Source of the DNA: a virus
Length of the DNA stretch: 29,214 nucleotides
Reading direction: 5' to 3' (one strand)
Virus record (IMG/VR): IMGVR_UViG_3300007516_000094
Span: 1 to 29,214 of that record
The notes beneath the pieces are model-generated. The model had not been told where the DNA came from. It did not search any database and saw only the letters and a list, made by a program, of their open reading frames with translations. Shown here one piece after another: positions 18,100 through 25,809 of this stretch. How positions within the stretch are numbered: position 1 is the stretch's first letter; the number at the start of each line of letters is the position of its first letter. Position numbers and translations under genes: made by a program.

Positions 18100-18173
18100 T
18101 GGGGATTAGTTAAATGGTATAACAGCGGATTTTGATTCCGCTATCATAGGTTCGATTCCTATATCCCCTGCCA
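18100..18173 (+). tRNA. tRNA-Gln(TTG), second copy
   Basis: Acceptor GGGGAT/ATCCCC with U1 opposite U72, D-arm GTTA-AATGGTA-TAAC, perfect anticodon arm GCGGA-TTTTGAT-TCCGC, T-arm ATAGG-TTCGATT-CCTAT, G73 and CCA. Confidence 0.9.
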
Positions 18174-18180
18174 AACAAAC

Positions 18181-18220
18181 AATAGCCTGCTATCGGTAAC
18201 GGTAGTGGGCTATTCTTTTG
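18181..18220. terminator. Strong terminator at convergent junction
   Basis: AATAGCC/GGCTATT plus an inner CTATCG/CGGTAG stem, followed by CTTTT on the plus strand and T-rich sequence on the minus strand. It closes the tRNA region and may also stop the minus operon. Confidence 0.8.
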
Positions 18221-18285
18221 ATTGATTTTTGCAGAATACCCGGTGTTAAATTACAATTTAAGTCAGTATCGCTATCCGTTTAATG

Positions 18286-18951
18286 TTATGCCTGTGCAAG
18301 ATTAGACACTATGTATTTGTATACAGATATGTCAAATTTAATTACAAAAACTATCATAATGCAATCATCCTTCATACTAAACAGCGAGTGTGGTAACATA
18401 CTGTTGAAGTAATACAATCTGCCTTCTTCGAAGCTGCACAATCTGTCGTCTATGATAAACTTTAAAGACGAAGATGAACAGTTCTTGACAAATGCTATAA
18501 ACCTTATTACGGGTTGGAATGCTGGGTCATCCTCATCAACGTCATACGAATCTCTATGTTCGGGAAAAAATCCACCTGCATCTAATTTAAGGAAATGACT
18601 TCTGCCAACCGACGCCTTAAATGGTAGAGTCATTTCCTGTAATATGCTGCTATTGTGATAGACAGGTGTAAGAACGTTGCATTCTTCTGTCTTATAAGAC
18701 GAATTATTCTCCCGGTTATACTCGAGTAATGAGTCTAGGTCCGGGATGCCCGATAATCCACCATCGTATGATGTAATACTCAGGCCCTCCCTTCTTATTT
18801 GTTTTCTTGGATTGTACTGCTTCCAATCATCCGAGAAAGGTGCTATTTCTTTTAGAAGTTCAGAAGTGTTAAACTGAGTTCGCAATTTTATTACTGAACC
18901 CAGTAAATTTAATTTCATTAACCAGAATTGATTATTAATGCTATCAGTCAT
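18286..18951 (-). CDS. 2OG-Fe(II) oxygenase / aspartyl-hydroxylase-like
   Basis: A 221-residue protein with a double-stranded beta-helix pattern: HFLKLDAGGFFPEHRDSYDV gives the H-x-D iron ligands (His132, Asp134), IRFIAFVKN follows as a core strand, and YYFNSMLPHSLFS supplies the distal His188. Small oxygenases of this Asp/Asn or prolyl hydroxylase type are common in marine and freshwater T4-like phages. Last gene of the minus operon, 4 nt after the binding protein gene. Substrate unknown; hydroxylation in the local biosynthetic pathway is a natural guess. Confidence 0.7.
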   Translation of the reverse strand: MTDSINNQFWLMKLNLLGSVIKLRTQFNTSELLKEIAPFSDDWKQYNPRKQIRREGLSITSYDGGLSGIPDLDSLLEYNRENNSSYKTEECNVLTPVYHNSSILQEMTLPFKASVGRSHFLKLDAGGFFPEHRDSYDVDEDDPAFQPVIRFIAFVKNCSSSSLKFIIDDRLCSFEEGRLYYFNSMLPHSLFSMKDDCIMIVFVIKFDISVYKYIVSNLAQA

Positions 18952-18955
18952 TTAA

Positions 18956-19969
18956 TTATTTCTTGGTTCTTGCCCCGTACCTTTTTTCCCATTCCTTAAG
19001 AATAGCTACTCTGTTATTAGCAATTGATTCTAAATTAGAATCAACCATGAATTTTGCAATATTTTTTCCATGTGGGTGATGTTTAGAATTTGAATCTACA
19101 TCGGCCCTACCTAATATAGCATAGTCCTTACCGTAAATCTTCATAGCATTTTTAGAATATATCCAATTATACAAAGTTTTCGCTGCTTCTACATTTTTAG
19201 TGCCTGCCATAATTGCAGCACCTTCTAGATCCCAGAAAACACCTTCGGATGGGACAATAAATTCAATTGGGGCACCATCAGCAATGAGCCTACCTGCTCT
19301 AATATCAACACTCCATCCCATTAGATATTCGCCATTTGCTGCTTGAGTACATGGAGTAGATCCACTAGGCAAATATTTTACAATATTATTATCTAATGCA
19401 TCGAGATATTCCCAACCCTTTTGTTCGCCATACAAATCTAGTATACTTGCAACAATCATAAATCCTGTACCCGAGATAGTTGGTTCAGGCATTTGAATTC
19501 TGCCTTTAAACTCGGGTTTGAGTAAATCTTTAATAGATGTAGGCTTTCGTAGACCTAATTTATCACCTTCAATTGTGTTATAGCAGAGTGCTGCAAGAAA
19601 TGCATCATATGCAAACCAAGTATTTGTCTTACTTCTAAATTTTGCACCAAGATTTGCAGCCTCTGGAGGCACATACTTCATCAGAAGCCCCTCTTTGTCT
19701 AATTGGATTAAGTTCGATGCACCCAATCCATATACAACATCTGCTCGCGGGTTTGACTTTTCTGCCAATACACGGGCTGTTATAGTTCCAATTGGTGCTC
19801 TAACCCAGTCGATAATAACACTAGGATTTTCTGCCTCGAATGCGGATTTAATCGTAGACAATTGATCCGGTTCTAATGAAGCATAAACCAGTAATTTCGT
19901 AGGTGCTTGTGCATATGCAACAGATATACTAACCACTAGGGCTGCAATACCCGATAATAACTTTTTCAT
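18956..19969 (-). CDS. Periplasmic substrate-binding protein, Fe(III)/phosphonate type
   Basis: A 337-residue protein with a textbook signal peptide (MKKLLSGIAALVVSISVAYA, cleavage after AYA). The mature part has hallmarks of the ABC-type family-1 binding proteins for Fe(III) or 2-aminoethylphosphonate: LLVYASLEPDQLSTIKSAFE near the start, RADVVYGLGASNL, LCYNT, GRIQMPEPTISGTG and EAAKTLYNWIYS. No permease or ATPase gene is nearby, so it would have to work with host transport proteins, as phage PstS does. Led by AAAGGA and two tandem TATAAATA elements. An auxiliary metabolic gene; ligand unknown. Confidence 0.8.
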   Translation of the reverse strand: MKKLLSGIAALVVSISVAYAQAPTKLLVYASLEPDQLSTIKSAFEAENPSVIIDWVRAPIGTITARVLAEKSNPRADVVYGLGASNLIQLDKEGLLMKYVPPEAANLGAKFRSKTNTWFAYDAFLAALCYNTIEGDKLGLRKPTSIKDLLKPEFKGRIQMPEPTISGTGFMIVASILDLYGEQKGWEYLDALDNNIVKYLPSGSTPCTQAANGEYLMGWSVDIRAGRLIADGAPIEFIVPSEGVFWDLEGAAIMAGTKNVEAAKTLYNWIYSKNAMKIYGKDYAILGRADVDSNSKHHPHGKNIAKFMVDSNLESIANNRVAILKEWEKRYGARTKK

Positions 19970-20007
19970 ATTTTTCCTTTATTAAAATAATTTAGTACGT
20001 ACACAAT

Positions 20008-20053
20008 GTTTATTTATAATATTTGATATTGTTTATTTATAATATTTAATATT
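20008..20053 (-). repeat. Tandem 23-bp direct repeat carrying two TATAAATA promoters
   Basis: 20008-20030 and 20031-20053 are identical at 22 of 23 positions. Each contains TATAAATA on the minus strand (20011-20018 and 20034-20041), the exact T4 late consensus. The second unit overlaps the stop codon of the ATP-grasp gene. They drive the binding protein gene with a ~36-nt leader. Confidence 0.75.
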
Positions 20054-21403
20054 GTTTCTTATAAATGCGTTGGCGCTTAAAACAGATTTAATCTGATCAT
20101 CCAGCGAATCACCGCATGTATGAATTTTTACTTCCCATTTTTTAGAATTTAGTGACTGAATTTCTGGAATAGATACACCTGTTCTAAGCTTGTCTTTACC
20201 CGATATTATTAATTTGGGTGTATCTGCTGGTATAATACAGTGCTCGATTATTCCGGTGTCTAATAATAACGAATTAACACACCCCAACGGACCTATATGA
20301 TTAAAAGTTTCCATAGATTTATGTAATATAGCATTCCAGTATCTTAAATAGAATTCGGGTTGAGAAAATTTATGATTCACAGTCCATTGCCCGCCAACTC
20401 GAGGGTTAAGGTCGGTTAAATAGAACTCACCGTCTATAGTTTCGTGTATTGCTAGTGTAAACGACATATTATTAATTGAATATGTCCTCTTCATGTAGTC
20501 AACACATTTTTTAAAAAATGGATATATATGGTCCGGTACAGCACTTAAATGATAATAACCTATTTCTTCAGAAGTTATTGTAGACCCATTTGTTATTCTT
20601 AACCTCGGATCTTGCAACGGATCTATTTTCCTATTATTTTCAAATTCGTCTTTTTGTGCCCAACAAAATAATTGACCTATTGTGTTGTAATGCCATTTGC
20701 CATTTAGAACCGAATATTGAAATGTGTAACTTTTATTGGTATAATAGCACTCTTGAATTAGTGCCTTCGGCTTTTCGGGATAATAATAACTTGTATCTAT
20801 GCCGGTTTTACAATATTTTATAAATTCATCTGTTAAATTATGTTTGCGTAGCGTATCAATGAGTGCCTGTGCATTTTTAATACCCTTGTATTCGAAAATC
20901 TGGTCATCGGGTATACTAGATTCAAATACTCCACGCATGCCACAACCAATTTCCGGTTTTATGAACAGTGATTTTTGTGTACGGTTAGGTAAATCATTAA
21001 GGGATGAGTGACCATCTATATATATTGTTCTAGGTACATGATCGGACAATCCGTTTGTAATTGCATGCTGTATGTGTGAGAATTTATTAAGAAATAATTC
21101 CGCCGTCTCTAAGGTGCATGGCGTCTCTATTTTTAGAATGTTGCAAATTTTTACCACGTTAACAAATAAATGGTCAGAGGGTGTTGTTAGGAAGTCAATA
21201 TTAAATTTAGATAATAGTTCTGCTATACCTCTGATATCGTTTAGGTCTACGTAAAAGATCTCATCTTCGTTTATGTAAACTGGCATTTTTGCTCCAGGGT
21301 TTACTAAAAGTAATATTTTAACATTTAGTTGTCGCAATGCTTCGACATCTGGTATAATTCGTTTTAGTGATTTACTATGAGAGAGAAATGCTACTGTTTT
21401 CAT
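20033..21403 (-). CDS. ATP-grasp enzyme
   Basis: A 456-residue protein. An N-terminal Rossmann-like part (MKTVAFLSHSKSLKRIIPDV) is followed by an ATP-grasp domain: FIKPEIGCGMRGVF (Lys149, nucleotide binding) and YLTDLNPRVGGQ (residues 329-339), where Asp/Asn/Arg bind Mg-ATP as in carboxylate-amine ligases and carbamoyl-phosphate-synthase-like enzymes. It should activate a carboxylate as acyl-phosphate and join it to an amine. The C-terminal ~110 residues are unassigned. Lies 12 nt after the radical SAM gene in the same operon. Confidence 0.75.
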   Translation of the reverse strand: MKTVAFLSHSKSLKRIIPDVEALRQLNVKILLLVNPGAKMPVYINEDEIFYVDLNDIRGIAELLSKFNIDFLTTPSDHLFVNVVKICNILKIETPCTLETAELFLNKFSHIQHAITNGLSDHVPRTIYIDGHSSLNDLPNRTQKSLFIKPEIGCGMRGVFESSIPDDQIFEYKGIKNAQALIDTLRKHNLTDEFIKYCKTGIDTSYYYPEKPKALIQECYYTNKSYTFQYSVLNGKWHYNTIGQLFCWAQKDEFENNRKIDPLQDPRLRITNGSTITSEEIGYYHLSAVPDHIYPFFKKCVDYMKRTYSINNMSFTLAIHETIDGEFYLTDLNPRVGGQWTVNHKFSQPEFYLRYWNAILHKSMETFNHIGPLGCVNSLLLDTGIIEHCIIPADTPKLIISGKDKLRTGVSIPEIQSLNSKKWEVKIHTCGDSLDDQIKSVLSANAFIRNNIKYYK

Positions 21404-21415
21404 GAATATGATATT

Positions 21416-22363
21416 TTAAATGACTGGATCATTTGGATTTTTTAGTTTTTTTACAATAATTTCAGGTGCGCACACACATGTCGTCTTCTTACATACAATT
21501 GGTTCTGTTGGTAGAGTAATAACTTTATCATATATGCTGTTAATTATGCCACCTTCTTGGCAACTACCTCGGTATAACATATCGTCGTTCCATATTGTTA
21601 ATGTATAGATACCTGCCCAACAAGTCCATCCCTTAAATCTATTTTTCAGAGAGCTAGATATTTCGTTTACATGCACTTCTGTAGATTTCACTTCATTATT
21701 ATTCTTGTAAAATACAATTGCATTATTGCCAGATGATTCAGATTTCTGTTCTGAAAAAAACCAATCAAGCTGTTCTTTAGTATATAAGTGTGCAGAAGAG
21801 GGCGAAGATATTTCTCTTATACGGCGTAGGGTGTATTTTATGTTGTGCTCTTTATAGAAATTAATACTTTTTTTAGCTTCCTCAAAATGGTTAGCATTAA
21901 ACATAACCTGCACAGATGTTTTTGGATTAATTTCGGAGATTTTCTTAATTTTATGTATAAAAACATCTGTATTGCTAAATTCAAAGTGTTGAGAAAACAT
22001 TATAGAATCGATGTATGTCAATAAGTTTTTGTAATACTTAATTGTTCTCGTTCCGTTACTTGTGATCGACACAAATGCTATTTTTATGCTGTTTAGATAT
22101 TTGCAAAAATCTACAAGTGCAGGATTTACAGTCGGTTCACCACCAGTAAAACCTATTCGTATTAGTCCGGGATCTATAGTTTTAGCAATATTATCGATAA
22201 CTGATCGAAGTTCTGCCAACGATTTATGTTTGCTAAAGTTGTCGTGTAGGAAATCCCCGCAATAACTGCAATCGTAATTGCATCGCTTTCCTAGAAACCA
22301 ATCGATCCTAACTGTATGCGAGTCGTCTATCCTATTAATTGCAATTGGGTCAATGTCTTTCAT
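21416..22363 (-). CDS. Radical SAM enzyme with C-terminal Cys-rich auxiliary domain
   Basis: A 315-residue protein: CNYDCSYC (Cys28, 32, 35) binds the catalytic 4Fe-4S cluster, GFTGGEPTVNP is the SAM-binding GGE motif, and the C-terminus has CWAG, GSCQ and CKKTTCVC, a twitch/SPASM-like set for a further cluster. First gene of the minus operon; its ATG is 4 nt from GATAAATA, so the mRNA would be leaderless. Radical SAM enzymes of this size do C-C, C-S or epimerisation chemistry on peptides or nucleosides; the substrate is unknown. Confidence 0.8.
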   Translation of the reverse strand: MKDIDPIAINRIDDSHTVRIDWFLGKRCNYDCSYCGDFLHDNFSKHKSLAELRSVIDNIAKTIDPGLIRIGFTGGEPTVNPALVDFCKYLNSIKIAFVSITSNGTRTIKYYKNLLTYIDSIMFSQHFEFSNTDVFIHKIKKISEINPKTSVQVMFNANHFEEAKKSINFYKEHNIKYTLRRIREISSPSSAHLYTKEQLDWFFSEQKSESSGNNAIVFYKNNNEVKSTEVHVNEISSSLKNRFKGWTCWAGIYTLTIWNDDMLYRGSCQEGGIINSIYDKVITLPTEPIVCKKTTCVCAPEIIVKKLKNPNDPVI

Positions 22364-22367
22364 TCTA

Positions 22368-22375
22368 TATTTATC
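22368..22375 (-). promoter_or_regulatory. Late promoter GATAAATA (minus)
   Basis: 4 nt (TAGA) before the radical SAM ATG at 22363. Back-to-back with the plus-strand copy at 22394. Confidence 0.65.
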
Positions 22376-22393
22376 GATCTATTATTTTCCAAG

Positions 22394-22401
22394 GATAAAT
22401 A
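22394..22401 (+). promoter_or_regulatory. Late promoter GATAAATA (plus)
   Basis: 15 nt before the ATG at 22417 with AAAGG between; starts the plus biosynthetic operon. Confidence 0.6.
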
Positions 22402-22416
22402 TGGTAAAGGTTAACT

Positions 22417-23163
22417 ATGCTTAGAGATTATCAATCAACTATACTTGGTAAGTTTTATAAGATAAATGATGTAACAGATCAGAAAATATTAGAAGTCGGT
22501 GGCCACAAAATTATGTCTGTCCCGTACGATTTAATATCACACGGTGCAAAAGAAGTAGTCTCTATTTCCATTGACAGGGCTTTTAGCAGAATGGTTGTAA
22601 GTGATAATATAACAACCAAATATATGAATGCAGGTTCCACAGATTTTTTAGATAATTCGTTTGATTCAATTATTTCTATTGCTACCATAGAACATATTCT
22701 GGATTTGCCGAGTGTGCTTAAAGAATTACATCGTGTGGTAAAACCGGGCGGCATTGTCTATATGCAAGGGGGTCCGCTTTGGTCAGGCAGTTGCGGTGCC
22801 CATTACAATTTCTGGATAGGGGACGTTGAATATCATTTTGTTAGAAACCGAATATTACACGACTGGGAACATCTGTATGCTGGGCCAGAGGGCATAATTA
22901 AAAGATTAACTACGTTATATCCTATAGAGGCAATTGATAAATTACTAGATATGACTTACAACGCAGACTTTATAAACAGAAGTTTACACACTGATATAAT
23001 ACAGAATATTAATGATTCCGACTTCTTAGTACAGTCGATGGGTTTACATAATTGGCACCCCAATATCCCAGATGACTTATTGCCAAATATACGAAAACGG
23101 ATTCCACATTTTGTTGATGTATGTGACGAAATTTGTGTTTGCCTTAGAAAACAATTATCATAA
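22417..23163 (+). CDS. Class I SAM methyltransferase
   Basis: A 248-residue protein of the Methyltransf_11 type: motif I KILEVGGHK, a Ser/Asp loop, then FDSIISIATIEHILDLPSVL and LKELHRVVKPGGIVYMQGG (motifs IV-VI). The C-terminal half, with WSGSCGAHYNFWIGD, is a substrate cap. First gene of the plus operon. Substrate unknown. Confidence 0.8.
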   Translation: MLRDYQSTILGKFYKINDVTDQKILEVGGHKIMSVPYDLISHGAKEVVSISIDRAFSRMVVSDNITTKYMNAGSTDFLDNSFDSIISIATIEHILDLPSVLKELHRVVKPGGIVYMQGGPLWSGSCGAHYNFWIGDVEYHFVRNRILHDWEHLYAGPEGIIKRLTTLYPIEAIDKLLDMTYNADFINRSLHTDIIQNINDSDFLVQSMGLHNWHPNIPDDLLPNIRKRIPHFVDVCDEICVCLRKQLS

Positions 23164-23178
23164 TTTTACTACGACATA

Positions 23179-24033
23179 ATGACAATAAACATAGTATGTA
23201 CTAGTAAACCTGTCGACGGATTACTCTATTATAGTTACGAATATAATTCATATTTAAATTCGTGCGGAATACCTAGTAGACTAATAATTATTCCTCACAG
23301 GGGATTTAAGAAAAATGATTACCTATCAGCAATAAATAATAAATATATACATTGTAAAGATGTAATCATTGATAGCTTTACTCCGTTAGAAAATGATGTT
23401 ACACTAGTCATGGGTCGAAGCATGATTACAATATCTTGGCTAAACTTCAATGATTATTCACCTAGTGAACAAGAGACGTTGGTATCGTTATTTAAATGTA
23501 AACTTATTTCAGTTTATTCGGAAAATCATCCTCGTGATTATCCTTTAGCATTAGATTTCTATTCGCCGAACTTTGTAGCAGACTTGTGTGATACCGAAGT
23601 ATATCCCAGTGGGATCGGAACGCACTTTGAAAAGACTATCAATTTTGCAATACATAAGGAATGCAAAATTGATAAACAGGTCGAATATTTATTCCTTGGT
23701 ACAAATGATAAATATTATGATGCTGCTGTAAGTGTAATTAATAATTTTCCGAATTATGGAATTTTGGTATACGATGCACCATACATAAATAGAGAACTTA
23801 ACAATATGTTTGCACCAGTTGATAATTTATTGGGGATCTTTGATACCTACGTATACACTAAGAAGACATTCGACCCTGCTCCCAGACTATTTCAGGAATG
23901 TAAGTATCATAAAAAAAATATTATATATTTACGTGATAAGAATATCATAGATGGTGGTAGCGTATACTGGAAAAGGTCGTTGAAAGATTTAAATATTAAA
24001 CCTATTATGGAGGCATATGACAAGTTACATTAA
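23179..24033 (+). CDS. Glycosyltransferase-like protein
   Basis: A 284-residue protein; MTINIVCTSKPVDGLLYYSY suggests an N-terminal Rossmann strand, and the C-terminal YVYTKKTFDPAPRLFQECKY is similar to the donor-binding end of GT-B glycosyltransferases, where the P-R...E element contacts the sugar nucleotide. Full GT-B motifs are not all visible, so this is a tentative call. It overlaps the next gene by 17 nt. Confidence 0.45.
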   Translation: MTINIVCTSKPVDGLLYYSYEYNSYLNSCGIPSRLIIIPHRGFKKNDYLSAINNKYIHCKDVIIDSFTPLENDVTLVMGRSMITISWLNFNDYSPSEQETLVSLFKCKLISVYSENHPRDYPLALDFYSPNFVADLCDTEVYPSGIGTHFEKTINFAIHKECKIDKQVEYLFLGTNDKYYDAAVSVINNFPNYGILVYDAPYINRELNNMFAPVDNLLGIFDTYVYTKKTFDPAPRLFQECKYHKKNIIYLRDKNIIDGGSVYWKRSLKDLNIKPIMEAYDKLH

Positions 24034-24337
24034 ACCCGGCTGTTTATCGTTCTATTATGATGAAGCTGGTAATCGTGGAACAAAAATAGTCACACAGGTC
24101 ATAGCATATACTGCTGACGGGTATCTGTTGCCGTGTTGTTGGTGCGATTCGGTGTATTCTAAATCAGATATAACTAAGTTAGGTATGCATGATGAATCGC
24201 TGAAGGTAAAAAATAATGAGTCAATCGATAGTATACTAACATCTAGCATATGGCAAAAATTTATAAAAATAATATCGACTGACCCAATTAATTCCCCTAA
24301 TTGTTGTCATGACCGTTGCGGAGTTAAGGGTGGATAA
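24017..24337 (+). CDS. Free-standing SPASM-like Cys-rich protein
   Basis: A 106-residue protein with seven Cys: Cys9, DGYLLPCCWCDS (40, 41, 43) and CCHDRCG (96, 97, 101). The G-x-x-x-P-C-C pattern after a beta hairpin is typical of SPASM/auxiliary domains that bind 4Fe-4S clusters at the C-terminus of radical SAM enzymes. The next gene encodes a radical SAM core that lacks such a domain and overlaps it, so the two probably form a split enzyme. Confidence 0.6.
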   Translation: MTSYIKPGCLSFYYDEAGNRGTKIVTQVIAYTADGYLLPCCWCDSVYSKSDITKLGMHDESLKVKNNESIDSILTSSIWQKFIKIISTDPINSPNCCHDRCGVKGG

Positions 24338-25019
24338 CGACTATTTAGAGTATATAGGTATTTCAAAACGATATATAATACCTAATGTAGAAACTTCGGT
24401 TAAGTGTATATTACGCTGCCCGCAGTGTACTCGGCAGGGACTCCTGTCACCGAAGACTTCGGAGAAGTATAAAACAACAAAATCTAGAATATTAAACGGG
24501 GATGATTTGTCAATTAAGGATGCTAAAAAATTATTAGAATTTTTTAATACAGGTGTGGCATTGTGCGGTTCGTTATCAGATCCTGTGTATTGGCCGAATT
24601 TTTTAGAATTTCTTGATTTGGCGAAGTCTTTTCCCGATAGTGCCATTTATATTCATACTGCCGCCAGTCAAAAAAATATAGAATGGTATAGGGACGCATT
24701 TAGTAAATCAACTAAGAATACACACTGGATTTTTGGTTTAGACGGAATGCACGACACTTCAGCTATATACAGGATTGGCCAAAACAGCAAATTAATGTTT
24801 GATGCAATGACTTTGTGTAAGTCAATGGGATTACATACTGAATGGCATTACATCGTGTTTAAACATAATCTCCATCAGCTGGACACGGCAAAGGAGTTTG
24901 CTGCATTACACAATATTAAATTGATATTTATTAAAAGTGACAGAACTGGCGGCAACATAGAAGTCCCAATTGAATGGAAACCCGGCCGTAATAAGGAATT
25001 CGTGCATAATGAAAATTAG
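24330..25019 (+). CDS. Radical SAM enzyme, core domain only
   Basis: Cx3Cx2C in SVKCILRCPQCTRQ binds the catalytic cluster; LCGSLSDPVYWPNFLEF occupies the GGE-like SAM-binding position, and later strands (IYIHTAAS, THWIFGLDG, TEWHYIVFKHN) fit a partial TIM barrel. There is no C-terminal Cys cluster. GTG 24330 is preferred because GGAG lies 6 nt before it; ATG 24309 is in frame but without a ribosome site. Overlaps both neighbours. Confidence 0.75.
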   Translation: MDNDYLEYIGISKRYIIPNVETSVKCILRCPQCTRQGLLSPKTSEKYKTTKSRILNGDDLSIKDAKKLLEFFNTGVALCGSLSDPVYWPNFLEFLDLAKSFPDSAIYIHTAASQKNIEWYRDAFSKSTKNTHWIFGLDGMHDTSAIYRIGQNSKLMFDAMTLCKSMGLHTEWHYIVFKHNLHQLDTAKEFAALHNIKLIFIKSDRTGGNIEVPIEWKPGRNKEFVHNEN

Positions 25020-25809
25020 AGATGTTGAATTATTCGAACCGGATGTTATTAATTTAATTAATTCGCAGAAATTTGTAGCAATACGTATTAGTGGCGGCAT
25101 AGATTCCGCTATATTATGCCATATTATTCTTAAATATTTTCCACATATCGAATTGTTACCATTTACTTTTTTTAATAAATTAAGACCATCAGCAATAAAT
25201 TCAGTTAATAACGTTATGAGACAACTATCTGTATTAAATCCTAATAATAAATTAATGACACACCGAATTGCATTTTTTGATACAACACTTCCGTATATAA
25301 GGGTAAACGATAGTGGCGGACTTAAACAAAGTCCTAAGGATGCACTTCAGCGGCAATATATAAGAGATCTGTTTGACGAGTATAATGGTGATTTAAATTT
25401 AATTTTTTCCGGAGAATCCTTAAATCCTCCAGCAAATATACAGGCAGAATTAAATATGGATGGCCATTTCCTTAAATACCGGAATGAAATAATATCGGAT
25501 GTGTTATTGAAATATACATATAATAATGAATATAAGTACGAATATAGGCCGTTTATAAATTATACCAAGAAACAAATTTCGGAAGTTTGCAAAGAACTGG
25601 GATTAATGGAGACCCTCTTTCCGTACACAGAAACTTGTGAATCTGTACCGCGGCAGTATAATGATATTTATACTCATAAGTACGGTATAACATACACCAC
25701 GCCGGGCGTTGAACCATGCCAGTGCTGCTGGCCATGCAGGGAAAAGTTCTGGGCATACGGGGTTTTCGACTTCAATACACCGGTTAGAGTGAAAGACTTA
25801 ATCAAATGA
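25009..25809 (+). CDS. PP-loop ATPase, QueC/asparagine-synthase-like
   Basis: A 266-residue protein with PP-loop SGGIDSAIL (residues 28-36) and a C-terminal Cys set (TCES, then PCQCCWPCREKFW) resembling the QueC zinc site; 'W-x-C-R-E-K-F/W-G' parallels the CSERKWG of the 6535 protein. It should adenylate a carboxylate or carbonyl oxygen for amidation or nitrile formation. ATG 25009 overlaps the preceding stop by 11 nt; the stop overlaps the next ATG (ATGA). Central step of the operon; substrate unknown. Confidence 0.75.
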   Translation: MKIRDVELFEPDVINLINSQKFVAIRISGGIDSAILCHIILKYFPHIELLPFTFFNKLRPSAINSVNNVMRQLSVLNPNNKLMTHRIAFFDTTLPYIRVNDSGGLKQSPKDALQRQYIRDLFDEYNGDLNLIFSGESLNPPANIQAELNMDGHFLKYRNEIISDVLLKYTYNNEYKYEYRPFINYTKKQISEVCKELGLMETLFPYTETCESVPRQYNDIYTHKYGITYTTPGVEPCQCCWPCREKFWAYGVFDFNTPVRVKDLIK

